From assembly GCF_003994235.2 (NCBI RefSeq), contig NZ_RYFG02000120.1:62001-126000 (forward strand): 64,000 nt of DNA. The letters run 5' to 3'. Shown in pieces: positions 27,271 to 37,115 of the stretch (within the stretch, counting starts at the first letter, position 1; each line of letters opens with the position of its first letter). The translations under genes and the position numbers were made by a program. The notes below the pieces were generated by a model. It ran no database searches and was not told where the DNA came from. It saw only the letters and a list, made by a program, of their open reading frames with translations. The DNA is from Candidatus Methylobacter oryzae. Lineage in GTDB: Bacteria; Pseudomonadota; Gammaproteobacteria; Methylococcales; Methylomonadaceae.

Positions 27271-28383
27271 ATGAAAACCAGCCAAATACTGTTTATTGCA
27301 TTCTGCTTGATCACTGCATCCTGCAACACAAAAAAAGAACCCGATAAGTTCGACGATAGTCATGCCGTAGTAAATCCTATAGTAAAAGACGCCACCTACA
27401 GTAAAGAATATGTAGCCGAAATTCATTCGTTGAAGTATGTAGAGGTAAGAAGCAAACTTAAAGGCTACATTGAAAAAGCCTATGTAGATGAAGGTCAGCC
27501 GGTAAAGGAAGGACAGCTGTTATTTGCGATTAGCTCTCTAACACTTGAAAAAGAGTTGCAAAAAGCTAATGCCGCTTATAAGAATGCTATGGCAGATGTG
27601 GAAATAGCTGAAGTTGAATTAAAAAACGTGAAGCTGTTGGTAGAAAAAAACATTGTCTCCAAGACCGAGCTTGATGCGATAAAAGCAAAAGTGGATGCAT
27701 TAAAAGCCAATGAGGAAGAAGCGCTGGCACATAAAGAGCAGGCTGCCTTAAGACTTTCATTTTCAAAAATAAAGGCGCCTTTCAACGGCATTATCAACCG
27801 TATTCCGAATAAAGTGGGCAGTTTGATAGCGGAAGGCGATATGTTGACCTCTATATCTGACAGCCGGGAGGTGTTTGCTTATTTCAATCTATCGGAAACA
27901 GATTATCTCAATTACATTGCCGTTGGAGAAAAAAAGACCAAAACAGTGAGTTTAAAGCTCGTCAATAATGCGCTCTATGGTTACGAAGGAAAAATAGAGA
28001 TGATTGAAAGTGAATTTGATCGCGCAACAGGTAATATTGCGTTCAGGGCAAGATTTCCAAATCCAGAGGGGCTTTTAAAACAGGGATCGAATGGCAAAAT
28101 TATTGTAAATAAACAACTTAAAAATGCTTTACTGATTCCTCAAAAATCAACTTTTGAAATTCAAGACAAGCTTTATGTTTACGTAGTCAACCAAGATAGT
28201 GTACTAGAGCAAAGAAATATCATTCTCAAAATGCGGCTGCCGGATTTTTATGCGGTGGAATCCGGTTTAAGCAAAGACGATAAAATCGTGTTTGAAGGCG
28301 TCGAAAACGCAAGAAACGGCAGCAAAATAGCGCCTGTTTATGTTGATTTAGCTAAAACCATGTCTTCCAGTAGTATCGATTAA
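27271..28383 (+). CDS. RND efflux periplasmic adaptor lipoprotein
   Basis: Membrane fusion protein linking an RND pump to its outer membrane channel. The N-terminus is a lipoprotein signal with lipobox 'LITASC' (lipidated Cys near residue 18). Then come the split lipoyl domain ('VRSKLKGYIEKAYVDEGQPVKEGQLLF'), a coiled-coil hairpin rich in Ala, Lys and Glu (about residues 85-160), and beta-barrel and membrane-proximal domains. The acidic/lysine-rich composition and phrases such as 'YNEALYGYEG'-like barrel strands look more like Bacteroidota adaptors than typical proteobacterial AcrA. It is first of three genes (adaptor, pump, channel) behind a sigma-54-type promoter. Confidence 0.9.
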   Translation: MKTSQILFIAFCLITASCNTKKEPDKFDDSHAVVNPIVKDATYSKEYVAEIHSLKYVEVRSKLKGYIEKAYVDEGQPVKEGQLLFAISSLTLEKELQKANAAYKNAMADVEIAEVELKNVKLLVEKNIVSKTELDAIKAKVDALKANEEEALAHKEQAALRLSFSKIKAPFNGIINRIPNKVGSLIAEGDMLTSISDSREVFAYFNLSETDYLNYIAVGEKKTKTVSLKLVNNALYGYEGKIEMIESEFDRATGNIAFRARFPNPEGLLKQGSNGKIIVNKQLKNALLIPQKSTFEIQDKLYVYVVNQDSVLEQRNIILKMRLPDFYAVESGLSKDDKIVFEGVENARNGSKIAPVYVDLAKTMSSSSID

Positions 28384-28400
28384 GCGGGGGCGATATTACT

Positions 28401-31400
28401 ATGACATCTAAATTTATTCATCGTCCGGTATTGTCTATTGTTATATCGGTGCTTATTACTCTAATGGGTTTATTAGCGTTAACCCGGATTCCTGTCACTC
28501 AATTTCCCGACATCGCTCCGCCTGAGGTCACTGTCACGACAAAATTTACCGGCGCCAATGCCGAAGTAGTCGTCAAAGCCGTCATTACGCCGCTCGAAAG
28601 GGCGATCAATGGTGTGCCGGGCATGACCTATATGTCATCGGTTGCCGGTAACGACGGCAGTGGCCTGATTAGTATCATCTTCAAACCGGGCACCAGTCCG
28701 GACGTAGCGGCCGTTAACGTCCAAAACCGGGTGTCAGCGGTATTGGACGAATTGCCCGCGGAAGCGATCAAGGCAGGGGTTATCGTCGAAAAAGTGCAAA
28801 ACGCCATGCTGCTTTACCTCAATATCCTCAGCTCTGACCCGACATTAGATGAAAAATTTCTATTCAACTTCACCGATATCAACATTTTAAAAGAGCTGAA
28901 AAGAATAGAAGGCGTCGGCTTTGCCGAAATCTTGGGCTCCCGCGAATATGCGATGCGTGTATGGTTGAAACCCGATAAATTGGTAATGTACAACATTTCA
29001 GCAACAGAAATCATTGAAAAACTGCAGGCCCAAAACGTGGAAGCTGCGCCTGGAAAAATCGGCGAAAGCTCGGGTAAGGAAGCGCAGTCTCTGCAATACG
29101 TTTTGCGATATACCGGTAAATATAATACCAAGGAGGGTTATGAAAACATCGTTTTGAACAGTGCTGAGAACGGTGAAATTATTCGCTTGAAAGATGTGGC
29201 CGAAATCGAATTCGATTCTAAGGATTACAACGTACTTTCCAAGGAAAACGGCCGCCCTTCTGCCGCCATTATGTTGAAGCAGCGTCCTGGTAGTAACGCC
29301 AAAGACATCATCGAGAATATCAAGAAGACCATGGCTGAAATTAAAGCCACTTCTTTTCCGCCAGGCATGACCTATACGGTAAGTTATGACGTTTCCGAGT
29401 TTTTGGACGCTTCAATTCACGAAGTACTCAAAACATTATTCGAAGCCTTCATACTGGTGGCTTTGGTGGTGTTCATGTTCCTGCAGGATTTCCGCTCGAC
29501 ACTGATACCCATCATTGCCGTGCCGGTGTCGTTGGTAGGCACTTTTTTCTTCATGCAATTGCTCGGATTTTCGCTGAACCTCGTCACGCTGTTTGCATTG
29601 GTGCTGGCCATCGGCATCGTCGTCGACAACGCCATTGTCGTGGTTGAGGCGGTGCATGCCAAAATGGAGCATTCGCACATGGGGCCGAAACGAGCAACGG
29701 AAAGTGCCATGCGTGAAATTAGCGGTGCGATCATCGCAATCACGCTGGTCATGTCGGCAGTGTTTTTGCCGGTCGCGTTCATGGAAGGTCCGGAAGGGGT
29801 TTTTTACCGGCAGTTTTCGTTGACCATGACGATCTCTATCGTACTTTCCGGGATTACCGCCTTAACGCTGACCCCTGCGTTGTGCTTGATGTTTCTGAAG
29901 AATCTACACGACAACTCTCATGGCAAAAAGACCGGCATGCAAAAATTCTTTGCCGGTTTCAACCGTTGGTATGACGGACTGGCCGATCGTTACAAGGTGC
30001 TAATTAGCGCAATCGGAAACCGTAGCGTCATCACCTTTGCAATATTGCTGGGCTTCTCGGCCGGCGCCGGCCTAATCGGGAGATCCGTTCCAACCGGTTT
30101 TATCCCGGAGGAAGACCAAGGCACGGTATACGCCAATATCACCACACCCTCAGGCGCAACGCTGGAACGCACCGAAAAAGTGTCCAATGAGGTTCAACGC
30201 GCAGCATCGGAACTTAAAGGGGTAGCCTCGGTTTCAAGCCTTGCCGGATTTAGTATTCTATCGGAAGGCACTGGCGCCGTTTATGGTATGAACCTGATCA
30301 GCTTGAAAAATTGGGAGGAACGCGAAGCTTCCGACAAAGACATTATTCGCGAGTTGAAAGAAAAAACCAGGCATATCAAAGATGCCAGTGTGGAATTTTT
30401 CACACCGCCGCCGGTGCCGGGCTACGGTAATTCCAGCGGATTTGAAATGCGCTTGTTGGATAAAACCGGTTCCGATGATTTAGGAAAATTGCAGAAAGCC
30501 GCAGAAGCCTTTGTCAAAGAATTAAATAAGCGGCCCGAGATTACCAATGCCTTTACCACTTTCAATGCTAATTTTCCGCAATTTGTATTGCATATCGACG
30601 GCGACAAAGCCGCACAAAAAGGTGTTACTGCTGACAATGCGATGAGTACTCTGCAAACACTGATCGGAAGTGAATATGCAACCAACTTCATCCGTTTCGG
30701 CCAGATGTATAAGGTCATGGTGCAAGCCTTGCCGGAATACCGTGCAGAGCCTGAAGATCTGATGATGCTATATATTAAGAATGACGCAGGAAAAATGGTA
30801 CCTTTTTCATCTTTTCTGAGTATCGAAAAAGTCTACGGCCCGGAACAGGTCACCCGCTACAACATGTACACTTCGGCCATGGTCAACGGCCAGCCTGCCT
30901 CGGGTTACAGCAGTGGACAGGCGCTTACGGCGATCAAGGAAGTGGCGGCGGAAAAATTGCCGAAAGGTTTTGGCTACGACTGGGCTGGTTCGTCGCGCGA
31001 TCAAGCCAATGCGGGCAACCAAGCCATCTATATCTTTGCAATCTGTTTGCTGTTCGTCTATTTGTTGCTTGCCGCGCAATACGAGAGTTTTCTATTGCCT
31101 TTTGCGGTGATTCTATCGCTGCCTATCGGCGTGTTCGGCGCTTTGTTTTTTCTGATGATTATGGGCTTGGAAAATAATATCTATGCGCAAATAGCAATGA
31201 TCATGCTCATCGGTATTCTCGGTAAAAACGCCATTCTGATCATTGAATTTGCCACATTGCAACACCGCCAAGGAAAAACGCCGTTTGAAGCGGCAGTTGA
31301 AGGCGGCGTGCTGCGCTTGCGGCCCATTTTAATGACCTCGTTTGCCTTTATTGCCGGTCTTATTCCATTAATATTTGCCTCAGGCGCAGGAGAGATAGGC

Positions 31401-31559
31401 AACAATACCATAGGTGCCGCCGCCGCGGGAGGCATGATTTTTGGGACTATTTTCGGGGTCATTGTCATTCCGGGGTTATATGTGGTCTTTGCAACCCTGG
31501 CAGAAAAGCATCATCGCGGCGAAAAAAAAGAAGAAGCCGCATTCACTGAAACTATTTAA
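28401..31559 (+). CDS. RND efflux transporter, HAE1 (AcrB/MexF) family
   Basis: A 1052-residue inner-membrane proton/drug antiporter with the full twelve-helix architecture and two large periplasmic loops. Helix 1 begins 'FIHRPVLSIVISVLITLMGLLAL'. The proton-relay Asp-Asn in helix 4 is visible in 'LVLAIGIVVDNAIVVVEAV'. 'PTGFIPEEDQG' and 'AAQYESFLLPFAVILSLPIGVFGAL' are family hallmarks. It is 17 bp behind the adaptor gene and 5 bp before the channel gene. Such pumps export antibiotics, solvents or metabolites; the substrate here is not predictable. The pump looks intact even though the channel gene is frameshifted. Confidence 0.96.
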   Translation: MTSKFIHRPVLSIVISVLITLMGLLALTRIPVTQFPDIAPPEVTVTTKFTGANAEVVVKAVITPLERAINGVPGMTYMSSVAGNDGSGLISIIFKPGTSPDVAAVNVQNRVSAVLDELPAEAIKAGVIVEKVQNAMLLYLNILSSDPTLDEKFLFNFTDINILKELKRIEGVGFAEILGSREYAMRVWLKPDKLVMYNISATEIIEKLQAQNVEAAPGKIGESSGKEAQSLQYVLRYTGKYNTKEGYENIVLNSAENGEIIRLKDVAEIEFDSKDYNVLSKENGRPSAAIMLKQRPGSNAKDIIENIKKTMAEIKATSFPPGMTYTVSYDVSEFLDASIHEVLKTLFEAFILVALVVFMFLQDFRSTLIPIIAVPVSLVGTFFFMQLLGFSLNLVTLFALVLAIGIVVDNAIVVVEAVHAKMEHSHMGPKRATESAMREISGAIIAITLVMSAVFLPVAFMEGPEGVFYRQFSLTMTISIVLSGITALTLTPALCLMFLKNLHDNSHGKKTGMQKFFAGFNRWYDGLADRYKVLISAIGNRSVITFAILLGFSAGAGLIGRSVPTGFIPEEDQGTVYANITTPSGATLERTEKVSNEVQRAASELKGVASVSSLAGFSILSEGTGAVYGMNLISLKNWEEREASDKDIIRELKEKTRHIKDASVEFFTPPPVPGYGNSSGFEMRLLDKTGSDDLGKLQKAAEAFVKELNKRPEITNAFTTFNANFPQFVLHIDGDKAAQKGVTADNAMSTLQTLIGSEYATNFIRFGQMYKVMVQALPEYRAEPEDLMMLYIKNDAGKMVPFSSFLSIEKVYGPEQVTRYNMYTSAMVNGQPASGYSSGQALTAIKEVAAEKLPKGFGYDWAGSSRDQANAGNQAIYIFAICLLFVYLLLAAQYESFLLPFAVILSLPIGVFGALFFLMIMGLENNIYAQIAMIMLIGILGKNAILIIEFATLQHRQGKTPFEAAVEGGVLRLRPILMTSFAFIAGLIPLIFASGAGEIGNNTIGAAAAGGMIFGTIFGVIVIPGLYVVFATLAEKHHRGEKKEEAAFTETI

Positions 31560-31564
31560 CACTG

Positions 31565-32991
31565 ATGAAAACTAGAATTTTTTACCCCTTTGGCATGTCG
31601 TTATTGCTGATAGCTTTCAGTGGTTGTTCGCTAAATACCAACTTATCCATTCCGGAAAAGGCAATACCGGCAAGTTTCAAAAATCAAAAAAGCGGCACTT
31701 CAATGGCTGGCGTCAAGTGGCGACAATACTTTGCCGATGTGCGGCTGCAAAAGCTGATTGATACGGCTATAAGCAACAACATTGATTTGCAAATAGCATT
31801 ACAGCGCATTGAAATGTCGCGCTCCAGCGTGAAATTGGCAAACGGCGCACTGCTGCCGAAAGTCAGTTTGAATGTAGAGGCAGTGTCCGCAGGTTCGGGC
31901 TCTATACAATGGATGGGGCCGGTAACGCCAGTACCGAAATCACACCCGGCCAAACCGTTCCGGTCAATTTGCCCGATATGTATGTAGGCTTGCAGTCATC
32001 CTGGGAGGTCGATATTTGGGGCAAGCTACGAAACCAACGCAAGTCGGCCATTTCGCACTATCTGTCCAGTATCGAAGGGACAAACTTTGTCATTTCGAAT
32101 CTTGTCGCCGATGTTGCCATTTACTATAACGAACTGCTGGCATTGGATAATGAACTGGACATCATCAAGCAGACCATCCAAAAACAGCAGGAGGCGTTGA
32201 TGGTTGTTAAACTTCAGAAAGAAGCGGGCAGAGCAAATGAATTAGCGGTGCAGCAATTTAATGCCCAGCTGCTCAATACCCAGGTATTGGAAAAAAATAC
32301 GCTGCAACAAATTACCGAAACCGAAAACAAAATTAACTTTCTGTTAGGGCGCTATCCGCAAGTCATTGAGCGGGCGAAAGATGTTTTCTTCAAAGACATG
32401 CCGCAACAAATTTCAGCAGGCGTGCCTTCGCAATTATTGGCGAACCGCCCCGATGTGCGTGAAGCGGAATTCCAGATTGAGGCCAGCAAGTTCGATTTAA
32501 AAGCAGCCAAAGCCGCGTTTTACCCGAATTTTAACATTACGGCGAGTTTCGGTTTTCAGGCCTTCAATCCCGAGTTTTTATTTTCATCGCCGGCCTCAAT
32601 CGCCTATTCGGCGATGGGAACTTTGGTTGCTCCGCTAATCAATATGAATGCGTTGGCGGCTCAGTTCAACACCGCGAAGGCTAATCAGCTGATCTCCATG
32701 TATAACTATCAGAAAGCTATTTTGAACGCCTATGTTGAGGTAGCCAATGAACTCTCCAATATTCGGAATTTGCAGCAAATTAACGCGCTAAAAAAGCAGC
32801 AAAGCGAAGTGTTGAAACAGGCTGTCGAGACCTCTAACGAGCTTTATAAATATGCCAGGGCAAGTTATTTAGAGGTGCTTATGGCGCAACAGAACGCCTT
32901 GCAAGTCAGCCTTGAATTAATCGAGGCGACCAAACGGCAACGGCTATCGGCAATTAATATTTACAAAGCATTAGGCGGCGGCTGGAGATAA
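31565..32991 (+). pseudogene. Outer membrane efflux channel (TolC/OprM type), frameshifted
   Basis: Third gene of the RND operon. The first reading frame (31565-31987) gives a lipoprotein signal ('LLLIAFSGC') and the start of an NodT/OprM-type channel, then ends abnormally. The second frame (from about 31903 to 32991) continues the same protein through 'YVGLQSSWEVDIWGKLRNQ' and 'LLANRPDVREAEFQI' to a normal C-terminus. Adding one base around 31900-31903 would join them, reading 'SGS' into 'YTMDGAGN', and would give about 475 residues, the family's usual length. Either the gene is broken or there is a single-base sequencing error. Confidence 0.85.
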
Positions 32992-33102
32992 CAGATTCTC
33001 CGGTACGCGCTGTTTTAGCAGCGAAAAATGGTTTGATAATTACCTGCGCCATTACCGGCTATACATCTTCTAAGCGTTACGCTCCCTGTATCCTTTCATC
33101 GG

Positions 33103-33130
33103 TGCAAAACAACCGATAGGTTGTTTTGCA
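33103..33130. promoter_or_regulatory. Perfect 12-bp-arm palindrome upstream of the SulP operon
   Basis: TGCAAAACAACC (33103-33114), a 4-base GATA centre, and the exact reverse complement (33119-33130). No T-run follows on either strand. Its centre is about 118 bp upstream of the start predicted from the sigma-54-like promoter at 33208, the usual place for an activator site. A terminator for the upstream operon is the alternative. Confidence 0.55.
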
Positions 33131-33207
33131 CACACTCGTCTCCTGTTTTTAGTCGTATAACGCTAATATTAATATTCAAAATCAGTTGTTTATAAGGATA
33201 TTTTGAG

Positions 33208-33224
33208 TTGGCACGATAATCGCT
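33208..33224 (+). promoter_or_regulatory. Candidate sigma-54 promoter for the SulP/Ehr operon
   Basis: TTGGCACG-ATAA-TCGCT has a perfect -24 element and 4 of 5 bases of the -12 element, with GG and GC 10 bp apart. Transcription would start near 33234, about 30 bp before the SulP start codon. Confidence 0.55.
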
Positions 33225-33264
33225 TGCAGGGTAATTAGAATTTTTTATCATTGCGAGGATTTGT

Positions 33265-34950
33265 ATGAGCGGTGCATCCCTGTTAGCGTTACCGAAGTCC
33301 GGTTTAGCCGGGTTAAAAGAAAACTGGCGTAGCGATTTGCTATCCGGTTTTCTTGTTTTTCTTATTGCCCTGCCGTTGTGCTTGGGCATATCGATGGCTT
33401 CCGGCTTCCCTCCATCGGCAGGCATTATTACGGCTATTATTGGCGGAATGCTGGTTTCGCGTATTAACGGAGCGTTTGTAACTATTAACGGCCCAGCCGC
33501 GGGCTTGATTGTTGTGGTGCTCGGCGCCGTCCAGGAGTTGGGGGAAGGCGATGCAATGGCGGGTTATCGTTATGCGTTGGCGGCTATTGTGGTCGCCAGT
33601 GTGTTGCAGATTTTACTGGGCGTATTTAAAGCCGGACGGTTGAGTTCGTTCTTCCCCGCGTCGGTCGTGCACGGCATGTTGGCGGCGATCGGCATCATCA
33701 TTATGGCTAAGCAAATCCACGTGATGCTCGGCACTACGCCGGAAAAAGGCAGCAGCCTGTTTTCAACTATCGCGCAAATTCCGCATAGTCTTATGGATCC
33801 TAACCATGAAATTGCGATTATCGGTTTTACCGGTTTGGCGATATTGATTGTTTGGTCGATGATAAAAAATCCGACTTTAAAAATGATCCCGGCACCGCTT
33901 ATTGTCGTGTTGGCGGGGATGGCTTTAGCACAGTATTTTGACCTGGAACATGACCACATGTATTTGTTCCTGCCGGATGCCAGTTTTTTACAGCATCATG
34001 AAGAAACGGTCGGCCCGAAATTCCTGGTCGCAATTCCGGAAAACTTTATGTCCAGTTTTTATTTTCCGGATTTTTCAAAATTCGCCACCCCGGAGTTTTG
34101 GGAAGCCGTGGTCAGCATCAGTTTGGTTGGCAGTTTGGAGAGTTTGCTCAGTGCGATAGCGGTGGATAAACTTGATCCTTACAAACGCCAATCCAACCTT
34201 GATCGCGATTTAACAGCGGTCGGCGCCGGTAACCTGTTGTCCGGCCTGGTTGGCGGTTTGCCGATGATTGCGGAGATCGTGCGTAGTTCCGCTAATGTCA
34301 ATAACGGCGCGAAAACCCAATGGGCCAATTTCTTTCACGGCACTTTTATGTTGTTGTTCGTGGTGTTGTTTCCGCGATTAATCCATAGCATCCCGTTGGC
34401 TGCTCTGGCGGCGCTATTGGTTTACACCGGCTTTCGCCTGGCTTCGCCGAAAGAGTTCGCTAAAGTCATGGGCGTAGGGAAAGAGCAGTTGTTCATGTTC
34501 GTGGTGACTATTATCGGCGTGTTGGCGACCGATTTATTGATAGGTGTCGGTATCGGCATTCTGACCAAGTTTGCTATTCACATGTTGCGCGGCGTCAGGC
34601 CGAATAATCTGTTCAAAATTCATTTTGTAATTGAACCGAGAGACGTCGATTCTGTTGTGGTTTCCATAGTAGGTTCCGCGATTTTTTCTAACTTCATGGC
34701 GCTGAAGACTGCGCTAGCCAACCTGGAAAGCGGCAAGACAGTCATCTTTCAATTGAACAACGCCTACCTGATAGATCACACGGTGATGGAGTTTATTCAT
34801 AACTTTCAACATAGTTATGAAGGGCAGGGCGGAAAATGCAAGTTTTTCGGCATGGAGTATCATGATACTTTCTCGGAACATCCTTTAGCCGTGCGCAGGA
34901 TGAAACGCAATAACATGAGCCGTCGTAAAAGCGATCATCATGGCGTATAA
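33265..34950 (+). CDS. SulP family anion transporter with STAS domain
   Basis: A 561-residue inner-membrane transporter of the SulP/SLC26 group. The membrane part (about residues 20-430, around ten to fourteen helices) starts with 'DLLSGFLVFLIALPLCLGISMASGFPPSAG' and contains 'VTINGPAAGLIVVVLGAV' and 'GAGNLLSGLVGGLPMIAEIVRSSANVNNG'. The C-terminal STAS domain spans about 455-550. Family members move bicarbonate, sulfate or other anions, often with Na+ or H+. It is the first gene of an operon with six complex-I-like genes starting about 40 bp downstream. This suggests a physiological link such as ion-coupled bicarbonate uptake, which is inference. Confidence 0.9.
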   Translation: MSGASLLALPKSGLAGLKENWRSDLLSGFLVFLIALPLCLGISMASGFPPSAGIITAIIGGMLVSRINGAFVTINGPAAGLIVVVLGAVQELGEGDAMAGYRYALAAIVVASVLQILLGVFKAGRLSSFFPASVVHGMLAAIGIIIMAKQIHVMLGTTPEKGSSLFSTIAQIPHSLMDPNHEIAIIGFTGLAILIVWSMIKNPTLKMIPAPLIVVLAGMALAQYFDLEHDHMYLFLPDASFLQHHEETVGPKFLVAIPENFMSSFYFPDFSKFATPEFWEAVVSISLVGSLESLLSAIAVDKLDPYKRQSNLDRDLTAVGAGNLLSGLVGGLPMIAEIVRSSANVNNGAKTQWANFFHGTFMLLFVVLFPRLIHSIPLAALAALLVYTGFRLASPKEFAKVMGVGKEQLFMFVVTIIGVLATDLLIGVGIGILTKFAIHMLRGVRPNNLFKIHFVIEPRDVDSVVVSIVGSAIFSNFMALKTALANLESGKTVIFQLNNAYLIDHTVMEFIHNFQHSYEGQGGKCKFFGMEYHDTFSEHPLAVRRMKRNNMSRRKSDHHGV

Positions 34951-34988
34951 AGGAAATATCGTGTTCCATATTGAATAGCGAGAAATTT

Positions 34989-37115
34989 ATGATCCTTGTA
35001 TTAGCTTATAGCGCCGTTCTTCTAAGCTTTTTTTCAGGCTTGTTGGGATTAGCGATGCATCACCGTCGGCATCTGATACTGTTTAGCCAGTATTGGTTTA
35101 AAAAATTTCCCGGCGATAATCACAACTGCCGGGCTTTGATTATTGATTGTCTGCAAGAAAAGCGTTTTCCGGTTTTTTTAAGGCAAGCGGTATTTGTTTT
35201 ACTAGGATTATCCGGCGCTTTTGCGGTGTTGGCCGGGGTCGGCGTAATGATCGGTCAAGGGCTTATTACCGACCAGGTCAGTTTAGGCTTGCCGTGGCTG
35301 CCGTGGCATGTCCGCTTTGACTGTTTGTCCGGTTTTTTCTTCCTGATCGTCGGTATTGCGGTCGGCGCGGTCAGTTTTTACGGACCGGGCTATGTGAACA
35401 GTTATCAGGAAAATCAGCATCCTTTTGCAATCTTAAGTTTATTTACCGGACTGTTTGTTGCCGGAATGTTATTGGTGTTGCTGGCCGACGATGCGTTCTT
35501 TTTCATGATCGCCTGGGAATTGATGTCGGTCGCCAGTTATTTCCTGGTCGCGTTCCAGCATGAAAACCCGGCCAATCGCCGCGCCGCTTTTCTTTATTTG
35601 CTGATGGCGGAAGTCGGAGCGTTAGCCATTATTTTGGGTTTCGGCGTACTGGCCAGTTTTGCCGGCGGTTTCACTTTCGATGCTTTGCGCGAATCGCAGC
35701 TATCGCCAACCTGGGCCGGCATCGCTTTTATGCTGGCATTGCTGGGTTTCGGCATGAAAGCCGGCATTGTCCCGGTGCATGTCTGGCTGCCGGAAGCGCA
35801 TCCTGTCGCACCTTCGCATATTTCCGCGCTAATGAGCGGCGTAATGCTTAAAGTCGCGCTTTACGGCCTGATCCGTTTTTGTTTTGATTTGCTCGGCGAG
35901 GTGCATTGGGAGTGGGGCGTAGTGTTGCTGATATTGGGTACTCTTTCCGCACTCGGCGGTATCTTGTACGCGATGATGCAGCCTAATTTAAAGCGCCTTT
36001 TAGCCTACAGCTCAGTCGAGAACGTCGGCATTATTTTCATGGTGTTGGGGCTGTCGATGATTTTTATGGCAAACGGTCATCCGCAGTTGGCTGTGCTGGG
36101 CTTTTTGGCGGCGTTATTCCATGCTTTCAATCACGCGCTGTTCAAGAACCTGCTGTTTTTGGGCGCAGGCATGATTCATCATCAAACCCATGAGTTAAAT
36201 ATCGACATGATGGGCGGATTGATCAAAAAGATGCCGAAAACCGGCGCGTTATTCTTAATCGGCTGCATGAGCATCTCGTCATTACCGTTGTTTAACGGCT
36301 TTGTTTCGGAATGGCTGGCGTTCCAGACCGCGTTGCAGGTCGACGTGCTGGACAATGGCGTATTGCGCAGCCTGATCCCGGTCGCCGCGGCTGCATTGGC
36401 GCTGACGGCGGCGTTGGCGGCAGCCTGTTTTGTCAAAGTGTTCGGTTTAATTTTCCTGGGACAGCCGCGTTCACATCACTGCGAGAAAGCGCATGAAGTC
36501 CAAGATAACGGCATGCTCGCAGGCCCTGCGTTATTGGCTGGTTTGTGCTTTTTATTCGGAATTTTCCCCGGCCCGGTCATCACGCTGATCAACAGTGTTG
36601 CCGGACAATTATTAGGTCAAACCTTGCCGAACGACGCCGCGTTAGGCTGGCTGTGGTTGGCGCCGGTTTCTACAACTCAAGCTTCTTATGCTCCGCCTTT
36701 GGTTCTGATCGGTGCGCTGATTGCCGGCGGCGTCAGTTTCTGGTATCTGCGGCGTAATCCTGCGACGGCACTGCGCCGTGCTGAAACCTGGGATTGCGGT
36801 TTTGGCGGCGTAACGCCCCGTATGCAATACAGCAGTAGCGCTTTTACGATGCCTTTACGGCGGATTTTCGCCAAAGTCTGGATTATTGACGAGCGGATCG
36901 ATAAAGACATGCAAGGCGCAATGGACCAGGATGTTGCGGCCGTTCATTACCACTTGCGGATTCAGGACCATAGTTGGCCGCATTTATATCAGCCGGTTGA
37001 ACGCGGGGTAAACAAATTAGCGCAATTGGTGGGTCGCATTCAGACCGGAAATATCCGTGTTTATCTGGGCTATTCGTTTGTGACGTTAATTATTATGTTA
37101 TGGGTGGTCAGCTAA
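34989..37115 (+). CDS. hyfB: NuoL/HyfB-like antiporter subunit of Ehr-type complex
   Basis: Large membrane subunit (708 residues from ATG 34989; a TTG at 34971 is possible) related to NuoL and hydrogenase-4 component B. It has about 15 helices. The ion-channel residues seen in complex I are retained: Glu in 'FMIAWELMSVASYF', Lys in 'GFGMKAGIVPVHVWLPEAHP', His in 'PSHISALMSG' and Lys in 'GVMLKVALYG'. The C-terminal part after about residue 600 is a long cytosolic or lateral stretch ending in one helix, as in HyfB. The stop overlaps the next gene (TAATG). It likely translocates H+ or Na+ as part of the complex encoded downstream. Confidence 0.9.
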   Translation: MILVLAYSAVLLSFFSGLLGLAMHHRRHLILFSQYWFKKFPGDNHNCRALIIDCLQEKRFPVFLRQAVFVLLGLSGAFAVLAGVGVMIGQGLITDQVSLGLPWLPWHVRFDCLSGFFFLIVGIAVGAVSFYGPGYVNSYQENQHPFAILSLFTGLFVAGMLLVLLADDAFFFMIAWELMSVASYFLVAFQHENPANRRAAFLYLLMAEVGALAIILGFGVLASFAGGFTFDALRESQLSPTWAGIAFMLALLGFGMKAGIVPVHVWLPEAHPVAPSHISALMSGVMLKVALYGLIRFCFDLLGEVHWEWGVVLLILGTLSALGGILYAMMQPNLKRLLAYSSVENVGIIFMVLGLSMIFMANGHPQLAVLGFLAALFHAFNHALFKNLLFLGAGMIHHQTHELNIDMMGGLIKKMPKTGALFLIGCMSISSLPLFNGFVSEWLAFQTALQVDVLDNGVLRSLIPVAAAALALTAALAAACFVKVFGLIFLGQPRSHHCEKAHEVQDNGMLAGPALLAGLCFLFGIFPGPVITLINSVAGQLLGQTLPNDAALGWLWLAPVSTTQASYAPPLVLIGALIAGGVSFWYLRRNPATALRRAETWDCGFGGVTPRMQYSSSAFTMPLRRIFAKVWIIDERIDKDMQGAMDQDVAAVHYHLRIQDHSWPHLYQPVERGVNKLAQLVGRIQTGNIRVYLGYSFVTLIIMLWVVS

